DNA of 64,000 nucleotides from Paraplanobispora takensis. Its GTDB lineage: Bacteria; Actinomycetota; Actinomycetes; Streptosporangiales; Streptosporangiaceae. The notes beneath the pieces are model-generated. The model worked only from the letters and a program-made list of their open reading frames with translations. It ran no database searches and was not told where the DNA came from. Shown here piece after piece: positions 35,570 to 43,032 of the stretch. A program made the position numbers and the translations under genes. Location: NCBI RefSeq assembly GCF_016863195.1, contig NZ_BOOK01000010.1, forward strand, positions 124,001 to 188,000, written 5' to 3'. Position 1 is the stretch's first letter. The number at the start of each line of letters is the position of its first letter.

Positions 35570-37051
35570 ATGAGCGTGTTCCGCGTGAAGTCGGTCGAGC
35601 AGTCCATCTCGGACACCGAGGCGCCGGAGCATCGGCTGAGAAGGGAGCTCACGGCGCTCGACCTGACCGTGTTCGGCATCGGCGTCATCGTGGGGACCGG
35701 CATCTTCGTGCTCACCGGACGGGTGGCCAAGGAGATGGCCGGGCCCTCGGTCGCCCTGTCGTTCGTGGCCGCCGCGGTCGTCTGCGCGCTGGCGGCGCTC
35801 TGCTACGCCGAGTTCGCCTCCACCGTCCCGGTGGCCGGCTCGGCCTACACCTTCTCCTTCGCGACGCTGGGCGAGTTCCCCGCCTGGATCATCGGGTGGG
35901 ACCTGATCCTGGAGATGATGCTCGGCGCCGCGGTCGTCGCGGTCGGCTGGTCGGGATACCTGGCCTCGCTGCTGTCGTCGTTCGGCATCGACCTGCCCGC
36001 CTCGCTGGCGGGCGACGACCCGGTCTTCAATCTGCCCGCCTCGCTCATCGTGCTGATCCTCACCGCGGTGCTGGTGGCCGGGGTGAAGCTGTCGTCGCGG
36101 CTCAACCTGGTCGTGGTCGCGATCAAGGTCACGGTGATCCTGCTGGTCATCGTGGCGGGACTGTTCTTCGTCAAGGGCGCCAACTACACGCCGTTCATCC
36201 CGCCCGCCAAGCAGACCGCGGCCGTCGAGGGGCTGTCCGCGCCGCTGATCCAGGTGATGTTCGGGATCACCCCGGTGGCCTTCGGCGTCCTGGGCATCTT
36301 CAGCGCCGCCGCGATCGTGTTCTTCGCCTACATCGGCTTCGACGTGGTGGCCACCGCCGCCGAGGAGACCCGCAGGCCGCAGCGGGACCTGCCGATCGGC
36401 ATCATCGCCTCGCTGGTCATCTGCACGGTCCTGTACGTCTCGGTCTCCCTGGTCGTCGTCGGCATGCAGCCGTACCAGAGCCTGAGCGAGGCCGCCCCGC
36501 TCGCCGACGCGTTCAAGGCGGTCGGCCAGACCTGGGCGGCGACGCTGATCAGCATCGGCGCGCTGGCCGGTCTGACCACGGTCGTGATGATCCTCATGCT
36601 GGGCCAGTCGCGGGTGATGTTCTCCATGTGCCGCGACAACCTGCTGCCCCGCGGCCTGGCCAGGGTGCACCCCGTGTACGGCACGCCGTACCGGATCACC
36701 ATCCTGCTGGGCGTGATCATCTCGATCCTGGCCGGGCTGGTGCCGCTGTCCACGATCGCCGAGCTGGTCAACATCGGCACGCTCTTCGCGTTCGTGGTCG
36801 TCTCGATCGCGGTGGTGATCCTGCGCCGCACCCGCCCCGACCTGCCGCGCTCCTTCCGCACCCCGCTGGTCCCGCTGGTGCCCATCCTGTCGGTGCTGGC
36901 CTGCCTCTACCTGATGATCAACCTTCCGGTGGAGACCTGGCTGCGCTTCCTGGCGTGGATGCTCATCGGAGTCGTGATCTATTTCTCCTACGGCTACCGT
37001 CACAGCCGCGTGGCCGACCGGCCGGCGGGAGGCCCGGTGAAGGGCGGCTGA
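35570..37051 (+). CDS. APC family cationic amino acid permease
   Basis: The 493-residue protein has 12 or so transmembrane helices and CAT/YfnA-type signatures: GIGVIVGTGIFVLTG in helix 1, FAYIGFDVVATAAEETRRPQRDLP in helix 6 (split across 245-270), and MLGQSRVMFSMCRDNLLP after helix 8. It imports an amino acid, probably cationic, with protons. ATG 35570 follows GGGAGG by seven bases. The 3' end overlaps the convergent acyltransferase gene by 52 bases. Confidence 0.9.
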   Translation: MSVFRVKSVEQSISDTEAPEHRLRRELTALDLTVFGIGVIVGTGIFVLTGRVAKEMAGPSVALSFVAAAVVCALAALCYAEFASTVPVAGSAYTFSFATLGEFPAWIIGWDLILEMMLGAAVVAVGWSGYLASLLSSFGIDLPASLAGDDPVFNLPASLIVLILTAVLVAGVKLSSRLNLVVVAIKVTVILLVIVAGLFFVKGANYTPFIPPAKQTAAVEGLSAPLIQVMFGITPVAFGVLGIFSAAAIVFFAYIGFDVVATAAEETRRPQRDLPIGIIASLVICTVLYVSVSLVVVGMQPYQSLSEAAPLADAFKAVGQTWAATLISIGALAGLTTVVMILMLGQSRVMFSMCRDNLLPRGLARVHPVYGTPYRITILLGVIISILAGLVPLSTIAELVNIGTLFAFVVVSIAVVILRRTRPDLPRSFRTPLVPLVPILSVLACLYLMINLPVETWLRFLAWMLIGVVIYFSYGYRHSRVADRPAGGPVKGG

Positions 37052-38160
37052 GGGGCGGGCCCGCGCTCCGTCCGGCGGCCGGGCAGGTCGAACAGGATCC
37101 GCCCGGCCCCGGCCGCGTGCAGCCCCCGGTGCAGCAGGAGGCAGATCCCGGCGACGGCGGCGGTCAGGACGAGCGGCTGGACGAGCGCGGCGACGGCCCG
37201 CCACGGGCCCGCGAGCCCGGACAGCGGCCCGGCCAGCGCCAGGCCGAGCAGCGCGAGGATCGGCATGTGCATGACGTAGATCGGCAACGTCTGCCGGCCG
37301 ATGCTCCTCAGCAGCCTCGCCGGAGCGCTCCAGCGGCTCAGCACGGCCGCCGCGGTCACGCCGAAGACCGTGGCGGCCGCCGAGACGAGGGGCCACACGC
37401 CGGGGACGTCCTGCGAGCGCGTGAGGGTCATGGCCAGCAGCGCCGAGCCGTACACGCCCCCGGTCAGGACGAGCAGCCGCCAGTCCGCCGCCGCGGCCAG
37501 CCGCTCGACGGCCGGGCGGAAGTACAGCCCGCCCAGGAAGAACACCAGGTTCTGGTACAGCCCGGCGCGGTTGCCGGGCGCCGCGAGCAGGTCGGCGGAG
37601 GCGAGGACCGACAGCGCCAGGGCGAGCCCCAGCACGAGGATCCGCGGGAAGCGCCGGGTGAGCTTGGCGATCACGAAGTACAGCGCCAGCGCGTACAGGT
37701 ACCACAGGTTGGACGGCGTGATCGTGAGCTGCTCCAGCAGCCCGAGCGCGTCGGCGGCCCGGTCGGTGGGGAAACCCGGCGTCGTGTTCAGCAGCGCGGT
37801 GTGGGCCAGCAGCCACAGGACGTACAGGTACAGGAACCTGGCGACCCGCGACCGGGCGACCACCCGCCACGGCCGGTTCACCGCGCCGAGTGCGAACATG
37901 CCCGAGACGGCGAAGAACAACGGCATCCGCAGCGGCAGGAGCAGCTCGCCCAGGGCACCCCACGCCCCCGGGATCGGCAGGCCGAGCCGCCAGTCGAGCC
38001 GGAGGTACTGCTTGGCGACCACGTGCCACAGGACCACCAGCAGGATGCACACGCCCTTGGCGGTGTCGGCCCACCCGATCCGCCGCGGGCCGGGCGCCGC
38101 CGGCGGGGTCCCGCCGGCGGGCGGGGAGGGGACGGGGGGCGCGGGGCGGAGGGCGGTCAT
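37000..38160 (-). CDS. acyltransferase 3 family membrane protein
   Basis: The 386-residue integral membrane protein of PF01757 has about ten transmembrane helices. The catalytic His region of helix 1 is VCILLVVLWHVV (about 37-48), followed by RMPLFFAVSGMFA (about 79-91), the family's second signature. It would transfer an acyl group to a cell-envelope glycan or an extracellular compound. The N-terminal ~25 residues are Pro-rich. GGGAG precedes ATG 38160-38158. The leader holds two hairpins. The C-terminal tail is encoded opposite the permease end. Confidence 0.85.
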   Translation of the reverse strand: MTALRPAPPVPSPPAGGTPPAAPGPRRIGWADTAKGVCILLVVLWHVVAKQYLRLDWRLGLPIPGAWGALGELLLPLRMPLFFAVSGMFALGAVNRPWRVVARSRVARFLYLYVLWLLAHTALLNTTPGFPTDRAADALGLLEQLTITPSNLWYLYALALYFVIAKLTRRFPRILVLGLALALSVLASADLLAAPGNRAGLYQNLVFFLGGLYFRPAVERLAAAADWRLLVLTGGVYGSALLAMTLTRSQDVPGVWPLVSAAATVFGVTAAAVLSRWSAPARLLRSIGRQTLPIYVMHMPILALLGLALAGPLSGLAGPWRAVAALVQPLVLTAAVAGICLLLHRGLHAAGAGRILFDLPGRRTERGPAPQPPFTGPPAGRSATRL

Positions 38161-38181
38161 GGCGGTCTCCCGTGGGCGAGA

Positions 38182-38227
38182 GCCCGCCGAGGCGGGCCGT
38201 CCGGGTCACCGGCCACCTCGGCCGGTG
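38182..38227 (-). promoter_or_regulatory. hairpins in the acyltransferase leader
   Basis: CACCGGCC-ACCTC-GGCCGGTG (38207-38227) is a perfect 8-base stem, and GCCCGCC-GA-GGCGGGC (38182-38197) a second inverted repeat, both between the likely promoter (GATTAT repeats near 38270-38300) and the start codon. They may affect mRNA stability or translation. Confidence 0.35.
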
Positions 38228-38318
38228 CACCCGACGATGCCGCCGGGACGGATCGGTCACCTCCGCATAATCCACACAACGACTGCGTGATAATCCGCAG
38301 AGCGACCGCGTGAGACGC

Positions 38319-38356
38319 CTCCGCCCTCCGCCCCGGGCAGGGGACGGAGGGCGGAG
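38319..38356 (-). terminator. terminator of the fadA-fadB operon
   Basis: Perfect 12-base arms CTCCGCCCTCCG (38319-38330) and CGGAGGGCGGAG (38345-38356) lie 11 bases beyond the fadB-like stop codon, with a 14-base loop. Confidence 0.7.
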
Positions 38357-38367
38357 AGCGGGACGGG

Positions 38368-40440
38368 TCAGGCGGGGACGGAGGCCACGCCCGGCTCCAG
38401 GAAGCGCGGCCGGGCGATGCCGGCGCGGTCCAGGTACGGGGTGATGCCGCCCAGGTGGAACGGCCAGCCCGCGCCCAGGATCATGCACAGGTCGATGTCC
38501 TGCGCCGCGGCGACCACGCCCTCTTCGAGCATGATGCGGATCTCCTGCTCCAGGGCCCGGAGCGTGCGCTCGCGCACCTGCTCGGCCGTGGACGGGGAGG
38601 TCCCGCCGGAGAAGATCGCCACCGCCTCGGGGTCGAGGGAGAAGTCCGGCGCGTAGACGCCGGGCTTGCCCGCCGCGACCAGCTCGGCCATGTTCTGCGA
38701 GACGCCGAAGCGGTCGGGGAAGGCGGCGTGCAGGGTCTCGGAGACGTGCAGGCCGACGGCCGGGCCGACCAGCTGCAGCAGCGCGAACGGGGTCATCGGC
38801 AGGCCCAGGCCGTCGAGCGCGTGGTCGGCGACCTCCAGCGGGGTGCCCTCGTCCACGGCGGTGATGACCTCGCCCATGAAGCGGGTCAGCAGCCGGTTGA
38901 CGACGAACGCCGGGGCGTCCTTCACCAGCACGCTGGACTTCTTCAGCGACCTGCCGACCGCGAACGCGGTGGCGAGGGTGGCGTCGTCCGTGGCGTGGCC
39001 GCGGATGATCTCCAGCAGCGGCATGACCGCGACCGGGTTGAAGAAGTGGAAGCCCACCAGGCGCTCGGGGTGCTTCAGCTCCGAGCCCATCTCGGTGAGG
39101 GAGAGCGAGGAGGTGTTGGTCGCCAGCACGCAGGTCTCCGAGACCACGGCCTCGACCTCGGCGAACACCTTCTGCTTGACCTTCATGTCCTCGAAGACGG
39201 CCTCGATGACGAAGTCGGCGTCGGCGAAGGCGTCCTTGGTCAGCGAACCGGTCACCAGGGCCTTGAGCCGGTTGGCCTGGTCGCCGGAGACGCGGCCCTT
39301 GCCCAGCAGCTTGTCGACCTCGGCGTGGACGTAGGCGACGCCCTTGTCCAGGCGGGCCTGGTCCAGGTCGGTCAGGACGACCGGGACCTCCAGGCGGCGG
39401 GCGAACAGCAGCGCCATCTGCGAGGCCATCAGGCCGGCGCCGACGACGCCCACCTTGGTGACCTTGCGGGCCAGCGACTTGTCCGGCGCCCCGGCGGGCC
39501 GCTTGGCGCGGCGCTGCACCAGGTCGAAGGAGTAGAGCCCGGCGCGCAGCTCGTCGCCCATGAGGAGGTCGGCCAGGGCCTGGTCCTCGGCGTCGAAGCC
39601 CTCGTCGCGGGAGGCGGTGCGGGCCAGCTCGACCAGCTCCAGCGCCCGGTAGGGGGCCGGGTTGGCGCCGCGCAGCTTCATGTCGAGCAGGAAGCGGGCG
39701 TCGGCGACGGTCTTGGACCAGTCGGCGGCGGTGTGGTCGGTACGCGAGACCGTCACCTCGCCGCGGAGCACCTGGGCGGCCCAGCGCAGCGACTCCTCCA
39801 GGAAGTCGGCGCCCTCGAACATCGCGTCGGCGATGCCGAGCTTGAACGCGTCCCGGCCCTTGATCATGCGGTTCTGCGCGAGCGGGTTCTCGATGATCAG
39901 CTTGAGCGCGCTCTCCGGGCCGATCAGGCGGGGCAGCAGCTGGGTGCCGCCCCAGCCGGGGACCAGGCCGAGGAAGCACTCGGGCAGGGCCACCGCGGGC
40001 ACGCCGGAGGAGATGGTCCGGTAGGTGCAGTGCAGGGCGACCTCCAGGCCGCCGCCCATCGCCGCGCCGTTGACGAACGCGAACGACGGCACCGGCAGCT
40101 CGCCGAGACGGCGGAAGACGTCGTGGCCCAGCTTGCCGATGGCCAGCGCCTGCTCGCGCTCGGAGACCAGGGCGGCGCCCTTGAGGTCGGCGCCGACCGC
40201 GAAGATGAACGGCTTGCCGACGACGCCCACCGCGGCCAGGTCGGTCCGGCCCGCGACGGCGTCGACGGCCTCGTTCAGCGAGGTCAGGCCGCCGGGGCCG
40301 AAGGTGGACGGCTTGGTGTGGTCGAAGCCGTTGTCCAGCGTGATCAGGGCCATCGTGCCGGCGCCGTACGGCAGTTCGACGTCGCGGACGATCGCCTTGG
40401 TGACGACCTCGTCAGCGAAGAGTTCCTTGATGTCGCTCAC
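38368..40440 (-). CDS. fadB: fatty acid oxidation multifunctional protein (enoyl-CoA hydratase/3-hydroxyacyl-CoA dehydrogenase)
   Basis: The 690-residue FadB-like protein has an N-terminal crotonase domain (about 1-190; FAVGADLKG oxyanion loop, NGAAMGGGLEVALHC and LPECFLGLVPGWGGTQLLPRL, quoted in parts) and a 3-hydroxyacyl-CoA dehydrogenase domain: NAD-binding VGAGLMASQMAL (about 334-345), ATNTSSLS and FHFFNPVAVMPLLEI, then the C-terminal domain. It performs hydration and NAD-dependent oxidation in beta-oxidation. GTG 40440-40438 shares one base with the thiolase stop, so translation is coupled. Canonical NAD site is GxGxMG; here the last Gly is Ala, a mild variant. Confidence 0.93.
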   Translation of the reverse strand: MSDIKELFADEVVTKAIVRDVELPYGAGTMALITLDNGFDHTKPSTFGPGGLTSLNEAVDAVAGRTDLAAVGVVGKPFIFAVGADLKGAALVSEREQALAIGKLGHDVFRRLGELPVPSFAFVNGAAMGGGLEVALHCTYRTISSGVPAVALPECFLGLVPGWGGTQLLPRLIGPESALKLIIENPLAQNRMIKGRDAFKLGIADAMFEGADFLEESLRWAAQVLRGEVTVSRTDHTAADWSKTVADARFLLDMKLRGANPAPYRALELVELARTASRDEGFDAEDQALADLLMGDELRAGLYSFDLVQRRAKRPAGAPDKSLARKVTKVGVVGAGLMASQMALLFARRLEVPVVLTDLDQARLDKGVAYVHAEVDKLLGKGRVSGDQANRLKALVTGSLTKDAFADADFVIEAVFEDMKVKQKVFAEVEAVVSETCVLATNTSSLSLTEMGSELKHPERLVGFHFFNPVAVMPLLEIIRGHATDDATLATAFAVGRSLKKSSVLVKDAPAFVVNRLLTRFMGEVITAVDEGTPLEVADHALDGLGLPMTPFALLQLVGPAVGLHVSETLHAAFPDRFGVSQNMAELVAAGKPGVYAPDFSLDPEAVAIFSGGTSPSTAEQVRERTLRALEQEIRIMLEEGVVAAAQDIDLCMILGAGWPFHLGGITPYLDRAGIARPRFLEPGVASVPA

Positions 40441-41639
40441 TACTTCGCACCTTCCCAGGCGAGGTTCTCCCAGATGACCGTTCCGCCCATGCCCATGCCG
40501 ACGCACATCGTGGTGATGCCGTAGCGGACCTCGGGGCGCTCACCGAACTCGCGGGCGAGCTGGGTCATCAGCCGCACGCCCGAGGAGGCCAGCGGGTGGC
40601 CGAAGGCGATCGCGCCGCCGTACGGGTTCACGCGGGTGTCGTCGTCGGCGATGCCGAAGTGCTCCAGGAAGGCCAGCACCTGGACGGCGAACGCCTCGTT
40701 GATCTCGAACAGGCCGATGTCGTCGATGGACAGTCCGGCCAGGCGCAGCGCGCGCTCGGTGGACGGGATCGGGCCGACGCCCATGACCTCGGGGTCCACG
40801 CCCGCGAAGGCGTAGGAGACCAGGCGCATCTTCGGGGCGAGGCCCAGCTCCCGGGCGACGTCGGCGGCGGCCACGATGCAGCCGGTGGCGCCGTCGTTGA
40901 TGCCGGAGGCGTTGCCCGCGGTGATCCGGCCGTGCGGGCGGAACGGGGTCTTCAGCGTGCCCAGGCCCTCCAGCGTGGTGCCGGGGCGGGGAGCCTCGTC
41001 GGCGGTGGCCAGGCCCCAGCCCTTCTCGGCGGAGCGCACGGCGACCGGGACCAGGTCGGGCTGGATCCTGCCGTCGGCGTAGGCCTTGGCGACCTTCTCC
41101 TGGGAGGCGAGGGCGAAGGCGTCGGCGCGATCCTTGGTGATGGTCGGGTAGCGGTCGTGCAGGTTCTCCGCGGTCATGCCCATGACCAGGGCGGAGCCGT
41201 CCACGATCTGCTCGGCCACGAACCGCGGGTTGGGGTCGACGCCCTCGCCCATCGGGTGGCGGCCCATGTGCTCGACGCCGCCGGCGATGGCCACGTCGTA
41301 GGCGCCGAAGGCGATGCCGCCCGCGACGGAGGTGACCGCGGTCATGGCGCCGGCGCACATGCGGTCGATCGCGTAACCGGGGACGCTCTTGGGCAGACCG
41401 GCCAGGACGGCGGCGGAGCGGCCGATGGTCAGCCCCTGGTCGCCGATCTGGGTCGTGGCCGCGATGGCCACCTCGTCGACGCGCTCCGGCGGCAGGTTCG
41501 GATTACGCCGAATCAGCTCGCGGATGACGCGGATCACCAGGTCGTCGGCGCGCGTCTCGGCGTACAGGCCCTTGGGGCCGGACTTGCCGAAAGGCGTGCG
41601 CACTCCGTCGACGAATACGACGTCACGAGACGAAGGCAC
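40440..41639 (-). CDS. fadA: acetyl-CoA C-acyltransferase (3-ketoacyl-CoA thiolase)
   Basis: The 399-residue thiolase cleaves 3-ketoacyl-CoA with CoA in the last beta-oxidation step. The acylated cysteine is in DRMCAGAMTAV (Cys ~93), and the other catalytic residues are in NEAFAVQVLAF, GGAIAFGHPLASSG (His) and TTMCVGMGMGG (Cys). GTG 41639-41637 with GAGGAG upstream gives VPSSRDVVFVDGVRTPFG, the normal start; a longer frame adds 20 unrelated residues. It is the first gene of the fadA-fadB operon, divergent from the LacI gene. Confidence 0.95.
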   Translation of the reverse strand: MPSSRDVVFVDGVRTPFGKSGPKGLYAETRADDLVIRVIRELIRRNPNLPPERVDEVAIAATTQIGDQGLTIGRSAAVLAGLPKSVPGYAIDRMCAGAMTAVTSVAGGIAFGAYDVAIAGGVEHMGRHPMGEGVDPNPRFVAEQIVDGSALVMGMTAENLHDRYPTITKDRADAFALASQEKVAKAYADGRIQPDLVPVAVRSAEKGWGLATADEAPRPGTTLEGLGTLKTPFRPHGRITAGNASGINDGATGCIVAAADVARELGLAPKMRLVSYAFAGVDPEVMGVGPIPSTERALRLAGLSIDDIGLFEINEAFAVQVLAFLEHFGIADDDTRVNPYGGAIAFGHPLASSGVRLMTQLAREFGERPEVRYGITTMCVGMGMGGTVIWENLAWEGAK

Positions 41640-41676
41640 GGGGTTAGCTCCTCGTTGCTGGGTGGCTACCCTCCCT

Positions 41677-41694
41677 ATGCTACTCGCCGGTAAC
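41677..41694 (-). promoter_or_regulatory. possible regulator site over fadA promoter
   Basis: TACTCGCCGGTAA (41681-41693) is an imperfect palindrome next to the -10-like TAGCAT read on the minus strand (41682-41677). A TetR-type fatty acid regulator site is plausible from position only. Confidence 0.25.
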
Positions 41695-41810
41695 AACACT
41701 CGGTCCGTCCAGGGTGCGCGGCGGCCCGGCGGGGCGCAGAATCGGAGGTGAGGGCGGAGCCTTCCCCGCGGCGGGGCCGGATGCGCGGGAGGTGATCGTC
41801 TGGCAGACTT

Positions 41811-41824
41811 GGAAATCGTTTTCC
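41811..41824. promoter_or_regulatory. LacI-type operator upstream of the lacI-family gene
   Basis: GGAAATCGTTTTCC has 5-base arms GGAAA/TTTCC around a central CG, the typical LacI-family operator layout. It lies 13 bases before the regulator's start and immediately upstream of its ribosome-binding site, so it should block its own expression. A better copy precedes the Gfo/Idh operon. Confidence 0.55.
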
Positions 41825-41836
41825 TGGAGGTCGCCC

Positions 41837-42841
41837 GTGGTCACGCTCGAGGATGTCGCCAAGCACGCGGGAGTCTCTCTCGCCACCGCGTCGCGGGTGC
41901 TCAACGGCAGCACCCGCCAGGTGGGCGCGCCGCTGCGGGCCAAGGTCGAGATGGCCGCCGAACAGCTCGGCTACCGGGCGAACGTCGCGGCGCAGACGCT
42001 GGCGCGCGGGGCCGGCAACGTGATCGGCCTCGTGGTGCACGACCTGGTCGACCCCTACTTCGCCGCGATCGCGGACGGGGCGATGCGGGTGGCCGAGAGC
42101 CGGGGCCTGATGGTCATGGTGGGCACCACGCACCGGGACCCCGAGCGGGAGATCGCCTACGTCTCGACCCTGAACGCGCAGCGGGTGCGCGCCGTCCTGC
42201 TGACCGGATCCCGGCTCGACGACGTCCAGGTGACCCGGCGGCTGCGCCAGGAGCTCGACCGCTACCGCGAGAGCGGCGGCCAGGTCGCCTGCGTGGGCCA
42301 GGACCTGCTCGGCGCCGACACGGTGGCGCCCGGCAACGCCGAGGGCGCCGCCGAGCTGGCCCGGGCCCTGGCCGGCCTCGGGCACCGGCGCTTCGCCGTG
42401 CTCGCCGGCCCCGCCGGGCTGGTCACCGCCCGCGACCGCACGACCGGCTTCCGCGGGGCGCTGGCCGCGCTCGGCCTGCCGGAGCCGCGGATCGTGCACG
42501 GCACCTTCGACCGCGACGGCGGCTACGCGGCGGCGGCCGGGCTCGCCGAGGCGGGCAAGGAGATCACCTGCGTGTTCGCCGTCAACGACGTGATGGCGAT
42601 GGGCGCGCTGGCGGCCTTCAGGGACCGCGGCGTCCGCGTGCCGCAGGACGTCTCCGTCGCCGGGTTCGACGACATCGCCACTCTCAGGGACCTGGTCCCG
42701 TCGCTGTCGACCGTACGGCTCCCGCTGGCGGACATGGGCGCCCGGGCGATGGAGCTGGCCCTCGACCCGGCGGAGCGGGTCAGGATCGAGCGGGTGGCCG
42801 GCGAGGTCGTGATCCGCGAGAGCACCCGCCGCCTGGAATAG
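41837..42841 (+). CDS. LacI family transcriptional regulator
   Basis: The 334-residue protein has a LacI helix-turn-helix (VTLEDVAKHAGVSLATASRVL at the start, quoted residues 2-22 in part) with a hinge helix, and a periplasmic-binding-like sugar domain (GLVVHDLVDPYFAAIADG; SVAGFDDIA). It represses sugar or polyol genes until ligand binds. GTG 41837 follows GGAGG by six bases. Matching palindromes at its own leader and 9.5 kb downstream at the Gfo/Idh operon make that operon its probable target. Confidence 0.93.
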   Translation: MVTLEDVAKHAGVSLATASRVLNGSTRQVGAPLRAKVEMAAEQLGYRANVAAQTLARGAGNVIGLVVHDLVDPYFAAIADGAMRVAESRGLMVMVGTTHRDPEREIAYVSTLNAQRVRAVLLTGSRLDDVQVTRRLRQELDRYRESGGQVACVGQDLLGADTVAPGNAEGAAELARALAGLGHRRFAVLAGPAGLVTARDRTTGFRGALAALGLPEPRIVHGTFDRDGGYAAAAGLAEAGKEITCVFAVNDVMAMGALAAFRDRGVRVPQDVSVAGFDDIATLRDLVPSLSTVRLPLADMGARAMELALDPAERVRIERVAGEVVIRESTRRLE

Positions 42842-42899
42842 CCCCCGGGCGCCCGCTTCCCGGCAGGGTCCGCCGCTGGAGCACGGCGGCCCGTTCCGG

Positions 42900-43017
42900 G
42901 CCCGGCACGCGGGGATGGGCGGCGGGCGGGTCACGCGCCCGGCACGCGGGGATGGGCGGCGCGCGGGTCACAGGTCCGGTGTGTGGAGATCGGCGGCGCG
43001 CGGGTCACGCGCCCGGC
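42900..43017. repeat. 37-bp tandem repeat, three copies plus a remnant
   Basis: Units at 42900-42936, 42937-42973 and 42974-43010 share the framework GCCCGGCACGCGGGGATGGG followed by CGGCGCGCGGGTCACGC; a seven-base fourth start follows at 43011-43017. Copies 1 and 2 are nearly identical and copy 3 has diverged. The array ends 15 bases before the AfsR-like start codon, so it forms its promoter or leader region. Confidence 0.85.
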
Positions 43018-43032
43018 GGTGAGAATCGAACC

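Noticed and set aside
35057-39979. 1640-codon open minus-strand frame
   Set aside because: It lies opposite or out of frame with several well-supported genes and is an artefact of high GC third-codon positions.
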